This document shows, in pieces, positions 35,901 to 46,296 of a DNA stretch of 64,000 nt; position 1 is the stretch's first letter; each line of letters opens with the position of its first letter. Where the stretch lies: the NCBI RefSeq assembly GCF_021390175.1, contig NZ_CP090004.1:868001-932000 (forward strand), read 5' to 3'. Below the pieces are notes generated by a model. That model was not told where the DNA came from and did no database searches. It was given only the letters and a program-made list of their open reading frames with translations. The stretch is from Flagellimonas sp. HMM57 (GTDB taxonomy: Bacteria; Bacteroidota; Bacteroidia; Flavobacteriales; Flavobacteriaceae). The translations under genes and the position numbers were made by a program.

Positions 35901-35931
35901 CAAATGTAACGGATCAGCAATAGCTTTTCAA
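35901..35931 (-). promoter_or_regulatory. Bacteroidota-type promoter of gcvH-vanZ
   Basis: On the minus strand TTG (35929-35931) is followed after 20 bases by TACATTTG (35901-35908), matching the TTG/TAnnTTTG consensus. The -7 box is 27 bases upstream of the gcvH ATG. It separates gcvH from sprA, whose stop is 49 bases further upstream. Confidence 0.6.
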
Positions 35932-35979
35932 GTAAAATTTATACCAAAAAATGAGTAGAAGTTCGTGTTTTGGTAATTT

Positions 35980-38900
35980 CTAATTTCCAAAGTTATATCG
36001 CAAAGTAAAGCCAGCATTTATGGTAGTTTGAGGGAAGGCAGTTGACACTGCGAATTCTGAAAACGTATGGTCGTAGAAGAACAGGGCATTTAGGCTTTTG
36101 CTCAAGGCATAATCAGCTGTAAACTTAATGGCCATTAGATTTTGGCCCGATGTAATCTGGTTACTATCAATATCAAGGTTACGAATTATGGTGATATTAT
36201 CTCTTAAGGACAAGTCTGCCTTAAGGTTTAAATCCCCTTTTAATCGGGTTTTTTCTCCGCCAATGTTGGTAACAAACTTTACATCTTTAAAGCGATAACC
36301 CAATCCCAGAGTATATTCCTTACCATTGATTTCGGTTAGTAAATTATTGTCAAAACTTAATGACAATGTTCTATCCGTTCTTACTTCTGCCAAGAAACTA
36401 AAGGAGTTTTTCATTTCAAAATCCATACGGATCAATGGATTGAACTGATCATTTAGCACTACATTATTGATAATATTTTCTGGAAGGAAATTACCATTCT
36501 CATCAATCGGATCAGAGCCGTCTTTTACTAATTGCTGTCTAGTTAAATTAGTTTGAAAGGAATTTATGCTGTAGGCGGCACGATACCCATGGCTCAAAGA
36601 AAAACGCTTGAACTTCTTCTTGAACCACCTATTCTTCATTAAACCCGTATACTTTATGTTCCAGTTGGGAATAGGTATTTCCCGGAAGGCATCCAAATTG
36701 ACCCTATTTACATCTCGCCCTGTATAAGCAGCAAAAAAGGCCGGTAACAAAACTTCTTGTTGTGTTTTTCCGTAACCTTCTGGGAATTCACCTTCTTCGT
36801 TCAAAGGAACTGATCCCCCTCCCCTATCCGAAACCAATCGATTTGCAATGGTAATCCTGTTTTGTTTGAATTTTTCAAAGGTTTCGGAATCAAACTCATC
36901 ACTTTTACTAAAGGCAGTACTTATCATCATTGCGGAAATACTGAAATTTCCAAAATTGTTCCCCAAGAGTTCTTCATATTGGAATTCTCCACCACCAAGA
37001 TCATTTACCTGAAAGTTCTCCTGATAGCTATTGGATATTTGCCTATCCATTGTTAAGTCTATCGTAATATCTTGGGTAGGTTGCGCAGTTGCGGTGATGT
37101 TCAATTGTTTATTGGAATTTTCCAGATATTGGGAGTTGAACTCCGAAAACGTGGTCAACCATCCTCTTCTGGCTGCTTCAAAACGCACATCAGACTGACT
37201 ACCGAACACAAAGCCCAATGAAGGCCGAGCTGTACCTATAAATCCTATAGATTGGGTATACCCGGGAAGTACCTTACCATTATTTTCACTGTAGTTTACG
37301 TTTATTCGCTTTACCATAGTAACAAAATCGACTATGGTGTTAAACGTCTTGCTCGTTTTTTTTGGTGGTTTTTCATCTTCTTCCGATGCTGGATTTCCTG
37401 CTTTGTCCCGTCTTCTAGCTGATTGGTTGGCCGTAACCTTACCGTCTCGTTTCTTTAATCCCAAGAAATCGTAAAAACGCTGCATACTCAAATTACCGGT
37501 TAAATTATGCGTATTGGCGTTTTGTATGGTATTGATCTGCTCTCCGGGATTTTCAAGCTGTACCACCTCATTCAAAGCATCGCCGCCACGCTGCCAATCA
37601 AAATTACTGGTATAGGAGTACTGTGCATTGATAAAGTTTAGGAAAGGAAATTTATCAAATGGAAGTTCATAATTCAACTGCATTTGTTGCGAATGCCTAT
37701 TGGATTCCCCAACGTCAAAAAAACCGTCCCATAAATCCAAATCTTGATTAATTCCAGAACTTTCATCATCATCCACGTTAAAATAATTACGAACAATATT
37801 GTTGTTAGACCCTGTCAAGTTCAACCGTAATGATTTGGTAATACTGTAGTTCAAAGCATATTGCCAATTGAACAAATAGTTACGCTGTTGTAACAGCGGA
37901 AGATCTAAAGCATCCACACCTGGTTCCAAAACGTCTCTAAAACGTTGTTGATTAAAGGAACGGTTATAGTTGGCATTCACAGAAATACTGGTCGGCAGCA
38001 CGTTAAAGTTAAGCTCCTTAAGCCATTTCCAATATTCGCTCATAAACAAAGAGTCTTTTTTTGCAAAAGGAGCAACCGGGGCCGGTTTAAAATTATGATT
38101 GTATACAAAACCCGTGGTTACATTTTGATCCCGCAGTTCTTCCACTTCAAAATCCCTGTGGTCCGTTTCGTTATAGGAATAATTGAACGTAAAGTTTTCT
38201 ATATCGAAAAAGTTCTCTTTTGCTTCTTCTCCCCTATTTTTCCGTACTCCAATTAGATTAATACTGGTCCTCTTGGTATAATCTTCTGCTTGTCTTTGAA
38301 TAGTTTCAGCATCTTCTTGGGTTTCAGCTGCGGCAATACGGTCGTCCAATTTTAAATCGTCATAAACAGGGTCGAATTCCGGGGTTATCAAACTTTCCGA
38401 TATGCCGTAATTAAACGGCAACTGAATTCCCCACTTTTTTGGGAACAATTGACCTACATTCACATTAGTGACCACATCGTAGGATATGGCATCCTCTCGT
38501 GAACGTTCATTGGGCATTTGATCAATAGAACCAAAACCAGATGTGCTTCTGCTTCCCGTAGCAGTGACATTTGCAAAATCTGCCATATTTGCGTCCAAAG
38601 CAGCAATTGCGGCCCATCCACCGTTATTATCCAAGCCCGCCAAACGAAGTTCGTTAAACCAAACCTCACCACGAGCGGGTAAATCGTCAATATTCTTGAT
38701 TCCCACCATCATACCACGAATACTTCCCAAAGATGGGTTTCCTCGTATCCCTATGCGCAATCTACCTAAGGTCCTTGGCGCAAATTCATCTACTAAAACA
38801 GCTTCACCATCAATGATTTCATAGTAGTTTACCTCATTGAGTGTTTGTTCTGCAATTCCTCTTGATTTCACCTTACTCAAATCGCTCAGGTCAATATCAA

Positions 38901-41900
38901 GCTGATTTACATCTGGCCAAATTTGATCTGGCGACGTCACGTTAAAGGGAGTAAACTGAAGCGGTAATTCTATTTGATAAAAGTTTTCAGAAAAGTCAGT
39001 TCCAATTCTTAGAAAACCGACCAATGGGGTATCGCTATCGGAATAGTCACCATTCAATATTTTTTCCGCATGCATGAACATTTTTATTCGTTCGTACTGC
39101 CTAACGTCAATATTCACATTTTTAAATACCCCACGAGAATCCTGAGACTCCAAATTTTCAACAACGAAGGAGAGGGATTGTTCATTCTGACGTATGATGG
39201 TATTATTGTTATTCAATTGTTCACGAACCACACCTGGAGGCAAAACGTAGGGAATAGGCTGCCTTGCAAAGTTTTCTTCAATATTGACCGTATTTACATC
39301 GAGTACCGTTGCATCATCGGAAGGGTCATTATCAACATCTGGCTGCAATGAGTTTGTATAGGTTCTCCAGTCGCCACGCACAAGGTCCAACGTAGCAAAA
39401 CGTAGTATAACGTCACTGGTAAAACCGGTCATATACATTCTCATAAAGCTAATGGAACGGAAATCCGTTATTCCACCAACGGCTTCTGTAAAATCACTTA
39501 ATGGAATTTTGTACTGAATCCAGCGATAATTGACCTCGGTCCCATTTGGCACTCTGTTACCACTTGCAGTACCTTCTCGAATATCGGTCACATACTGGTC
39601 ATCTACTGTAGCGTTTGGTTTAATTTGGATACGGTATTCGTAATAGCTATTGACAGTGTTCATGGTCAAATCCCTATCAATATCTTCTACATCGGGCAAT
39701 GTAGTTGAGCCCCTGTTGGTATTGGTTACTTCAACGGGCGAATTACCCTGTGGGTTATTGAAATCCAGATAGCGCTCTAGAATACCTCCTTCTCTGTTCA
39801 GATAATATTGATAATTATCAAATGCGGGATCCTCTGCTGGTCCATTATAAATGGCTTGCTCCCCGGCATCGTCCAGTCCATCAAAACCCAAATCCTGTAA
39901 AGACCTATTGGTTTCGTCGGCATCAAAGGCATATACTAGCGATTGTGTTGAAGGGACTTGGCCCCATACCGTTGATCTAGGGGTTTCTACATTAGTAGTA
40001 CCGGGCAATCCATTTTCATATTGCTTTCTTCCGTCTTTGAGTATATCCTCAGAAATATTTCCCAAGTTAAGTACCAGTTCCCCAACATTTGAATCGTTGG
40101 TATCACCATCAATGTAAGGATCCAATACCCAAAACTGAACAAATTCAACATTGGACTGTTCAAAATTGGTGCTGCTCAACGGACGCATGATACCTGCCCA
40201 TTTATTAGTGTCGGGTTCAGTCTCAAAACTAGGGTTAGCATTATAAGGTCCTTTTTGATTTGGATAGTATACCACATCCAAAGTCCCTTGTACCTGGGTT
40301 TGCCCCTGGGCCACATCGGTCTCTGTAAATACCTCATCAATAAAAACCCTACGGGTTGCATTCAACGAAATATCATTATCCGATATTCCCGAAGGCCTTT
40401 GGTTGGTATAGAAAATTGGATCAACAGTATACCAGGACATTTTTGATCTCTCAAAACCTACATCCAAACCAGTTCTATCTTGTGCAAATTCAACAGGCGG
40501 ACTAGCCAGGGTCCATCCCAAGGACGAACGAATATCAATTAAAGCCTGTGCGCCTTCAAAATCATCTATGTACGTAGTGGTCTCCCCTTCAAAATCAGCG
40601 TTTTTAGGAGAGTTTGGCTTCAAAAAAGCAACCTCGCCACGTATGGAAAGATTGGAAGGAACATCAGTGTCTATGTTTGGAAGCTTATTCGCCAACCGTG
40701 TTAGAAACGGAATCTCGGTGCTAAAATTCCCGTTTAAACCAAAAATAGTATTGTTCACAGGCTCAATACCAAAATTTGATTTTTGGGTAAGGGGTCGCTC
40801 ATTGAGGTTCAACAACGTACCGCCCAAGACAAAATTCTCATTGAATTTATGTTCTACGTTTATCCCTGTGAATCTTCTGGTCTGCTGTCCAAAGACTGCA
40901 TTATTTTCAACCGATATATTTATTGGGGTATTGGAGGCTTCTAAACTAGGGTCTAAAATCTGTACTGTCCCTGCTTGATAGTTTACGGTATAATCTATAC
41001 CTTCTTGCAATTGACGACCACCTGCAGTTACTCGTACCGAACCTCTTGGCACATTGAACGCACCAATCGGTATGCCATTATTTCCTTCGGATTTGTAGCG
41101 CCCCTTTAACTGGAAACGATTCTTCTCGGCATCTTGTAACGAAGCAGCTTTGGTCTTCGCGTACATATTCCTAAATACGTATTTCTGCTGGTTAACATTG
41201 TATCCTTGATCATTTTCAACATCATACGTTCCACCGCCCAGTTCTTCAAATAGAAACTCTCCAAAAGGCTCCACTTTGGTGAAGATGATTCTACCGGATT
41301 GTGTGTCTACCGTAATTCCGGGAACGTAATCAAAGAATCCATCACCGCCGGGCTGTACATCATTATATATATTTAAGCGATCTAGATTGAACACATTGAT
41401 AAGAATACGTTCTTCAAGTCCAGTGGGCCAACCTGCATTAGGATCTACAGGAGTAATATAGTTTCTGGGCGTAGGATCTGAATAAAGGATATTCAGTTTA
41501 AAATCTTCTTGGCTTAGCTGAAACGCTCCGGTTGAATAGATATTTTTCATCATCAAATCCCAGATAGGGTCATCGACATTGGTAATATTACTCTTTAGTA
41601 ATTTTAATATGAGCGTATTATTTTCGATGATGGGATTAACGCCACCGGATACAGTCGTAGCATCTACACCACCATTTGCAAATTCCCCAACCTGAAAAAC
41701 CTCTCCGTTAAACGTATATTGAAACGCCACACCCAAAACCTCGTCATTGCTTAAACGTTGGTTTAAAGAAATGTAACCCAATTGTGTATCAAATTGATAG
41801 TCTCTTCCCACTTCCAATTTTCGGGCATTTTCCAATATGGCGTAATCGAACCCTTGATTCGCTTCAACATTAAAACCGTTGTCAACCGTGGCAATGTCCC

Positions 41901-43143
41901 TAACACCCGTATTCATAGCTCCGCCACTTCCTATTAGTCCAGGATCAAAGTCATTGGCGCCATTTTGTGGCAAAGCTCCCGGTTGTAAAACATTAAAGAA
42001 TCCTGCTGGGGCATTGCTCTCTTTCCCAATTCTGGTAATTTCCCTACCATCGCTTCCCAATTCAACTTCTCCCAAATCCTGGACAGCGACTACATTTCTA
42101 ACGTTTAGGGTCTGCTGATTTCGGTTGGTCACCCACACCTCAAGTCGAGTAATTTGTATTTGACTACGTATGAACGGATAGTTAGCCAGTGCTTGGTCAT
42201 AATTATCCCTAAAGTATTGTGCCAAGAAAAAATGTTTGTCCTCATCATAGTCCAAGGCGGTCAACGCAAACTCGTTGACTGTGCCACCACCTTGTGCGAC
42301 CACAGTGTTGTTCTGCGAACGTTGTTCCGAAAAAACCGCTGTAACCGTAGTTTTACCGAATTGCAATTGTGTCTTCACTCCAAAAAGGCTCTGCGCACCG
42401 GTAATCAAAGAACTGTTCAAAGGCATATTTACATTACCTATCTCTATTTTTTGAAGAATGTCGTCCTCGGTAGGCGTATAATCAATTTTAACCAAATTCT
42501 GGAAATCAAACGTAGCTTCGGTATCATAGTTCGCCGTTACCTGAAGACGTTCCCCTACTTTACCCAACAAGCTCAGGCTTATCCTTTGGTCAAAATCAAA
42601 GGAAAGGTTGGTCCTATTTCTGGGAGATAATGCAGGGTTGTCATTTTTCTGCCAAAGTATCCCCAAGTCCATAGCAACAGAACCTTGCGGAATTACCTCT
42701 ATGGTATTCCCTCCAAAAATGGATTCAAAGAAGCTACTGTTCACATAAAAATTTGGAAGTAAATTCTTTCTAGCTTCTTCACTACCCTCTTTTTTTCCTG
42801 TAAATGCATCGATTTTATCCTTGAAGTAGGATTTCATCTTTTCTTTTTGAACAAGGTCAAAATACTGTTCTGGTGTAAGAATAACAGGGTAATTGATATC
42901 AAATTCACCGACACGCTCTGTATAGATATACATATCCAGTTTTGGATCGTACGTATATTTGGCGATAATACTATTGGGGTTTTCCAATATTAATCGACCA
43001 AGCTCAAAACCGGTTTTCACCGAATCCTGAACTTGTTCATTGGTTTCCTGGCCTGTTAGGTTGGCGGTTATCAGAAAACATGTAAAAAAGAAAAAGTACC
43101 TAAATCCTATCGATTTAAGTATTGGTTGTGCCCCTCTTTTCAA
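35980..43143 (-). CDS. sprA: T9SS translocon and gliding motility protein SprA
   Basis: A 2387-residue protein with a signal segment at about residues 13-31 (LITANLTGQ). It has the SprA architecture: N-terminal repeats of the motility-SprA type with SFDFDQRISLSLLGKVGERLQVTANYDTEATFDFQN-like content, a long middle of beta-rich modules, and many aromatic-ending strands to the C-terminus (FTLRYNFGN), consistent with a very large outer membrane barrel. In F. johnsoniae SprA forms the outer membrane pore of the type IX secretion system and is needed for gliding. Length matches known SprA (about 2400). It starts 5 bases after ruvA ends, so the two are co-transcribed. Some of the many overlapping opposite-strand frames are shadows of this gene. 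Confidence 0.97.
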   Translation of the reverse strand: MKRGAQPILKSIGFRYFFFFTCFLITANLTGQETNEQVQDSVKTGFELGRLILENPNSIIAKYTYDPKLDMYIYTERVGEFDINYPVILTPEQYFDLVQKEKMKSYFKDKIDAFTGKKEGSEEARKNLLPNFYVNSSFFESIFGGNTIEVIPQGSVAMDLGILWQKNDNPALSPRNRTNLSFDFDQRISLSLLGKVGERLQVTANYDTEATFDFQNLVKIDYTPTEDDILQKIEIGNVNMPLNSSLITGAQSLFGVKTQLQFGKTTVTAVFSEQRSQNNTVVAQGGGTVNEFALTALDYDEDKHFFLAQYFRDNYDQALANYPFIRSQIQITRLEVWVTNRNQQTLNVRNVVAVQDLGEVELGSDGREITRIGKESNAPAGFFNVLQPGALPQNGANDFDPGLIGSGGAMNTGVRDIATVDNGFNVEANQGFDYAILENARKLEVGRDYQFDTQLGYISLNQRLSNDEVLGVAFQYTFNGEVFQVGEFANGGVDATTVSGGVNPIIENNTLILKLLKSNITNVDDPIWDLMMKNIYSTGAFQLSQEDFKLNILYSDPTPRNYITPVDPNAGWPTGLEERILINVFNLDRLNIYNDVQPGGDGFFDYVPGITVDTQSGRIIFTKVEPFGEFLFEELGGGTYDVENDQGYNVNQQKYVFRNMYAKTKAASLQDAEKNRFQLKGRYKSEGNNGIPIGAFNVPRGSVRVTAGGRQLQEGIDYTVNYQAGTVQILDPSLEASNTPINISVENNAVFGQQTRRFTGINVEHKFNENFVLGGTLLNLNERPLTQKSNFGIEPVNNTIFGLNGNFSTEIPFLTRLANKLPNIDTDVPSNLSIRGEVAFLKPNSPKNADFEGETTTYIDDFEGAQALIDIRSSLGWTLASPPVEFAQDRTGLDVGFERSKMSWYTVDPIFYTNQRPSGISDNDISLNATRRVFIDEVFTETDVAQGQTQVQGTLDVVYYPNQKGPYNANPSFETEPDTNKWAGIMRPLSSTNFEQSNVEFVQFWVLDPYIDGDTNDSNVGELVLNLGNISEDILKDGRKQYENGLPGTTNVETPRSTVWGQVPSTQSLVYAFDADETNRSLQDLGFDGLDDAGEQAIYNGPAEDPAFDNYQYYLNREGGILERYLDFNNPQGNSPVEVTNTNRGSTTLPDVEDIDRDLTMNTVNSYYEYRIQIKPNATVDDQYVTDIREGTASGNRVPNGTEVNYRWIQYKIPLSDFTEAVGGITDFRSISFMRMYMTGFTSDVILRFATLDLVRGDWRTYTNSLQPDVDNDPSDDATVLDVNTVNIEENFARQPIPYVLPPGVVREQLNNNNTIIRQNEQSLSFVVENLESQDSRGVFKNVNIDVRQYERIKMFMHAEKILNGDYSDSDTPLVGFLRIGTDFSENFYQIELPLQFTPFNVTSPDQIWPDVNQLDIDLSDLSKVKSRGIAEQTLNEVNYYEIIDGEAVLVDEFAPRTLGRLRIGIRGNPSLGSIRGMMVGIKNIDDLPARGEVWFNELRLAGLDNNGGWAAIAALDANMADFANVTATGSRSTSGFGSIDQMPNERSREDAISYDVVTNVNVGQLFPKKWGIQLPFNYGISESLITPEFDPVYDDLKLDDRIAAAETQEDAETIQRQAEDYTKRTSINLIGVRKNRGEEAKENFFDIENFTFNYSYNETDHRDFEVEELRDQNVTTGFVYNHNFKPAPVAPFAKKDSLFMSEYWKWLKELNFNVLPTSISVNANYNRSFNQQRFRDVLEPGVDALDLPLLQQRNYLFNWQYALNYSITKSLRLNLTGSNNNIVRNYFNVDDDESSGINQDLDLWDGFFDVGESNRHSQQMQLNYELPFDKFPFLNFINAQYSYTSNFDWQRGGDALNEVVQLENPGEQINTIQNANTHNLTGNLSMQRFYDFLGLKKRDGKVTANQSARRRDKAGNPASEEDEKPPKKTSKTFNTIVDFVTMVKRINVNYSENNGKVLPGYTQSIGFIGTARPSLGFVFGSQSDVRFEAARRGWLTTFSEFNSQYLENSNKQLNITATAQPTQDITIDLTMDRQISNSYQENFQVNDLGGGEFQYEELLGNNFGNFSISAMMISTAFSKSDEFDSETFEKFKQNRITIANRLVSDRGGGSVPLNEEGEFPEGYGKTQQEVLLPAFFAAYTGRDVNRVNLDAFREIPIPNWNIKYTGLMKNRWFKKKFKRFSLSHGYRAAYSINSFQTNLTRQQLVKDGSDPIDENGNFLPENIINNVVLNDQFNPLIRMDFEMKNSFSFLAEVRTDRTLSLSFDNNLLTEINGKEYTLGLGYRFKDVKFVTNIGGEKTRLKGDLNLKADLSLRDNITIIRNLDIDSNQITSGQNLMAIKFTADYALSKSLNALFFYDHTFSEFAVSTAFPQTTINAGFTLRYNFGN

Positions 43144-43148
43144 ACTAA

Positions 43149-43730
43149 TTACAAATTTTTCAGCGCTAATTTAATAGTGTCCTCAACGCTTAGTGAAGGA
43201 TCGTTGGATAACACCTTGTCAACAACCTTTTCAGATTGCCTCCGAACGAAACCAAGAACCTCTAAAGCAGATAACGCTTCTTCTTTGCTTGTATTGTTCG
43301 ATTGGTGGGAAACTTCTCCCATATCGTAGACTTTTAAAATCTTGTCCTTTAAATCAAGAATAACACGTTGTGCGGTCTTGGCACCAATTCCTTTTATTGA
43401 CTGAATGGCAGGAACATCTCCATTGGCAATAGCATCCCTAATTTGGACAGGTGACAAGGAAGATAACATTGTTCTTGCAGTGCTAGATCCAATACCAGAA
43501 ACAGAAATCAATAACCTGAATATTTCACGTTCTGACTGCTCCAAAAAACCAAAAAGTGTGTGCGAGTCTTCCTTCACTTGCAAATGTGTGTAAAGACGTA
43601 TATTTTCTTGATCTTTAAGCTGAGAAAAAGTATGCAGCGAAATATTCACAAAATAGCCTACACCACTACATTCAACGACGATATAAGTAGGGTTCTTCTC
43701 AACTAATTTTCCGTTTAAGTGGGTAATCAT
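43149..43730 (-). CDS. ruvA: Holliday junction DNA helicase subunit RuvA
   Basis: A 193-residue protein with the OB fold at residues 1-62 (MITHLNGKLVEKNPTYIVVE), tandem helix-hairpin-helix motifs (ISVSGIGSSTARTML and IKGIGAKTAQRVILDLKDK at about 75-135), a linker, and the C-terminal RuvB-binding domain at about 150-193. It binds four-way junctions and loads RuvB, which is encoded in this window at 50475-51497. It leads a unit with sprA, 5 bases apart. Confidence 0.97.
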   Translation of the reverse strand: MITHLNGKLVEKNPTYIVVECSGVGYFVNISLHTFSQLKDQENIRLYTHLQVKEDSHTLFGFLEQSEREIFRLLISVSGIGSSTARTMLSSLSPVQIRDAIANGDVPAIQSIKGIGAKTAQRVILDLKDKILKVYDMGEVSHQSNNTSKEEALSALEVLGFVRRQSEKVVDKVLSNDPSLSVEDTIKLALKNL

Positions 43731-43739
43731 ATATTATGG

Positions 43740-43883
43740 TTGTTTTTTGTCGATTGTTCGTTGTTTGCTTCGGCTACGCTCAGCACTCAGGTTGTTTATT
43801 TAAATCTAAGTTTTGGTTTGAACTTATGCTTAAACTTGAGTTTTGGGTCTGAACTTGTATTTGTATTTAAGTCTTAAGCATCG
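43740..43883. repeat. Intergenic region with REP-like motif and degenerate repeats
   Basis: Between ruvA and maeB. The plus strand carries GCTTCGGCTACGCTCAGCAC at about 43767-43786, the inverse of the TGAGCGTAGCCGAAG motif found dispersed in many bacterial genomes. It is followed by two imperfect copies of AGTTTTGGTTTGAACTT at 43809-43825 and 43839-43856 (30-base period). No terminator hairpin or gene was recognised. Confidence 0.4.
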
Positions 43884-46178
43884 CTACTCCCCCATTTTTG
43901 CCTTTCGGCGTTTTTCACGCTCTTGAGCATCTATTACAGCGACCGCTGCCATGTTCACCATTTCATCAACACTCGCTCCCAGCTGTAAAATATGTGCAGA
44001 TCTTCGAAGACCGACCATAATTGGGCCTATGGATTCGGCATTGTTCAACCCCTTCAATAATTTATACGTAATGTTCGCAGAATCTAAATTTGGGAACACC
44101 AATGTGTTTACTTTTTTTCCCGCCAATTTTGAGAATGGAAAATTATTGTGACATAGCTCTTGACTTAATGCAAAATCAGTTTGAATTTCACCGTCAACTA
44201 CCAACTCTGGATTTCTTTCGTGCAATATTTTGACAGCTTCCCTTACTTTTTGGGCATTGGGATGGCTAGAAGAACCGAAGTTTGCATAGGACAACATCGC
44301 CATTACAGGATTAAAACCAAATGTGCTGGCGACATTTGCTGTCATTTGGGCGATTTCTGCCAAGGCCTCTGCACTAGGATCTACATTTATGGAAGTATCC
44401 GCTAAAAATAGTGGCCCTCTATCGGTTATCATTATGTTTACTGTGGAGGCATTTTTGACTCCTTTCGCACGTCCCAAAACTTCAAATACAGGCTTTAATA
44501 CCAATGGATATGCTCTGGAATAGCCAGAAATCATTCCATCTGCATCACCTTCCAAAAGCATCATGGCGCCAAAATAATTACGCTTGCCCATATTGACATT
44601 TGCGCTGTATTTGGTTTCTCCTTTTCTTTTTCTGGATTCCCACAACTTCATCGCATATCTAGTCCGCATTTCCTTTGATTCGTCCGAGCGTGGATCTATA
44701 ATAGGCACTTCGGCATCAAATTCCAATTCCTTTTTTAACTTCTCAATAGTTTCCCTATATCCTAGCAAAATTGGTATGGCTATACCTTCATCATGGACTA
44801 TTTGTGCTGCTTTCATTACATCGAGCAATTCTGCTTCTGCAAAAACAATGCGTTTGGGGTTAACCCGCGCCCGGTTGTGCAAAAGGCGAACTACTTTGTT
44901 ATCATTTCCAGATCTTTGGTATAGTTCTTCTTCATACTTTTTCCAATCCCGTATCGGTTCTTTTGCAACCCCACTTTCTATAGCGGCCTTCGCCACAGCA
45001 GGTGGAATTTTGGTTATCAGTCTTGGATCAAAAGGTTTTGGAATGATATATTCTTTACTAAAAAACAACCTTGTAGTATCGTAAGCGATATTTACTTGTT
45101 CTGGAACAGGTTCTCTCGTTAAATCCGCTAAAGCCCTAACCGCAGCCATCTTCATCTCTTCATTGATTTTAGTCGCCCTAACATCCAATGCTCCCCTGAA
45201 AATAAATGGAAATCCAAGAACATTGTTCACTTGATTGGGATGATCTGAACGACCTGTTGCCATAATGATATCGTCCCTTGTTTTACAAGCCAAATTGTAT
45301 TCTATCTCTGGATCAGGATTTGCCATTGCAAAAACGATAGGGTTTTTAGCCATGGATTTAAGCATTTGGGGTGTTAGAATATTGGCAATGGATAATCCAA
45401 TAAAGACATCTGAATCTTTCATAGCTTCCTCCAAAGTATCTATTTTTCTATCCGAGGCAAACTCCTTTTTTTCTTTGGAAAGATTTTCACGATCACTTCG
45501 GATGACACCTTTGCTATCCAACATTACAATATTTTCAGGCTTTGCACCGAATGCAATATAAAGCCTGGTGCAAGAAACAGCAGCTGCACCGGCGCCACTG
45601 ACCACAATTTTTATCTCTTCAATTTTTTTATGGGTAAGTTCCACCGCATTCAGTAAAGCGGCAGCAGAAATAATAGCCGTACCATGCTGGTCATCGTGCA
45701 TGACCGGAATGTCCAACTCCTCTTTTAGACGTCTTTCAATTTCAAAAGCTTCAGGAGCTTTAATGTCTTCAAGATTAATTCCTCCAAAAGTTGGGGCTAT
45801 AATCTTTACGGTTTCAATGAATTTATCAACATCCGTAGTATCCAATTCAACATCCATTCCGTCGATATCCGCAAAAATCTTAAACAGCAAGCTTTTCCCT
45901 TCCATTACAGGCTTTGAAGCCTCTGGGCCAATATTTCCCAATCCTAAAACGGCCGTTCCGTTAGAAATTACTGCAACAATATTTCCTTTGGCCGTATACT
46001 TGTAAACATCATCCTTGTTCTTTTCAATTTCCAAACAGGGCGCGGCAACCCCTGGAGAATAGGCAAGCGCTAGATCGCGCTGGGTAGCGTAAGGCTTTGT
46101 TGGAACTATTTTTATTTTACCTGGCTGAGGCTTCGCGTGGTATAATAAAGCTTCTTGACGTTGTTTTTCTTTGCTCAT
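43884..46178 (-). CDS. maeB: NADP-dependent malic enzyme with phosphotransacetylase-like domain
   Basis: A 764-residue two-domain enzyme. The malic enzyme part, about residues 1-430, converts malate to pyruvate and CO2. Motifs include YSPGVAAPCLEI, VMHDDQHGTAI and the nucleotide fold VVSGAGAAAVSC with VMLDSKG. The C-terminal part, about 435-764, is a phosphotransacetylase-like domain (GYRETIEKL, MANPDPEI lies before it, VFPNLDSANITYKLL at the end) that in MaeB proteins is regulatory. Length matches E. coli MaeB (759). It has 153 bases to ruvA and no shared start overlap. Confidence 0.95.
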   Translation of the reverse strand: MSKEKQRQEALLYHAKPQPGKIKIVPTKPYATQRDLALAYSPGVAAPCLEIEKNKDDVYKYTAKGNIVAVISNGTAVLGLGNIGPEASKPVMEGKSLLFKIFADIDGMDVELDTTDVDKFIETVKIIAPTFGGINLEDIKAPEAFEIERRLKEELDIPVMHDDQHGTAIISAAALLNAVELTHKKIEEIKIVVSGAGAAAVSCTRLYIAFGAKPENIVMLDSKGVIRSDRENLSKEKKEFASDRKIDTLEEAMKDSDVFIGLSIANILTPQMLKSMAKNPIVFAMANPDPEIEYNLACKTRDDIIMATGRSDHPNQVNNVLGFPFIFRGALDVRATKINEEMKMAAVRALADLTREPVPEQVNIAYDTTRLFFSKEYIIPKPFDPRLITKIPPAVAKAAIESGVAKEPIRDWKKYEEELYQRSGNDNKVVRLLHNRARVNPKRIVFAEAELLDVMKAAQIVHDEGIAIPILLGYRETIEKLKKELEFDAEVPIIDPRSDESKEMRTRYAMKLWESRKRKGETKYSANVNMGKRNYFGAMMLLEGDADGMISGYSRAYPLVLKPVFEVLGRAKGVKNASTVNIMITDRGPLFLADTSINVDPSAEALAEIAQMTANVASTFGFNPVMAMLSYANFGSSSHPNAQKVREAVKILHERNPELVVDGEIQTDFALSQELCHNNFPFSKLAGKKVNTLVFPNLDSANITYKLLKGLNNAESIGPIMVGLRRSAHILQLGASVDEMVNMAAVAVIDAQEREKRRKAKMGE

Positions 46179-46244
46179 CTTTCTTTTTTGAGGCTATAAA
46201 TGTATAGGTTATTCTTTTTAATTGGGCGTACATCAAAATAAAAT

Positions 46245-46276
46245 AAAAAAGACGCCAAAACATAGTGGCGTCTTTT
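46245..46276 (-). terminator. Intrinsic terminator after the sodium:solute symporter gene
   Basis: AAAAGACGCCA (46247-46257) pairs with TGGCGTCTTTT (46266-46276) around an 8-base loop. On the minus strand the stem is followed by a T-rich tail. It lies 20 bases past the symporter stop and upstream of maeB. Confidence 0.87.
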
Positions 46277-46296
46277 CATATTCTTTTAATGTTCAA

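Noticed and set aside
43884..46178. Malic enzyme fused to phosphotransacetylase as a novel fusion
   Set aside because: The two-domain MaeB form is well known, and the length matches it.
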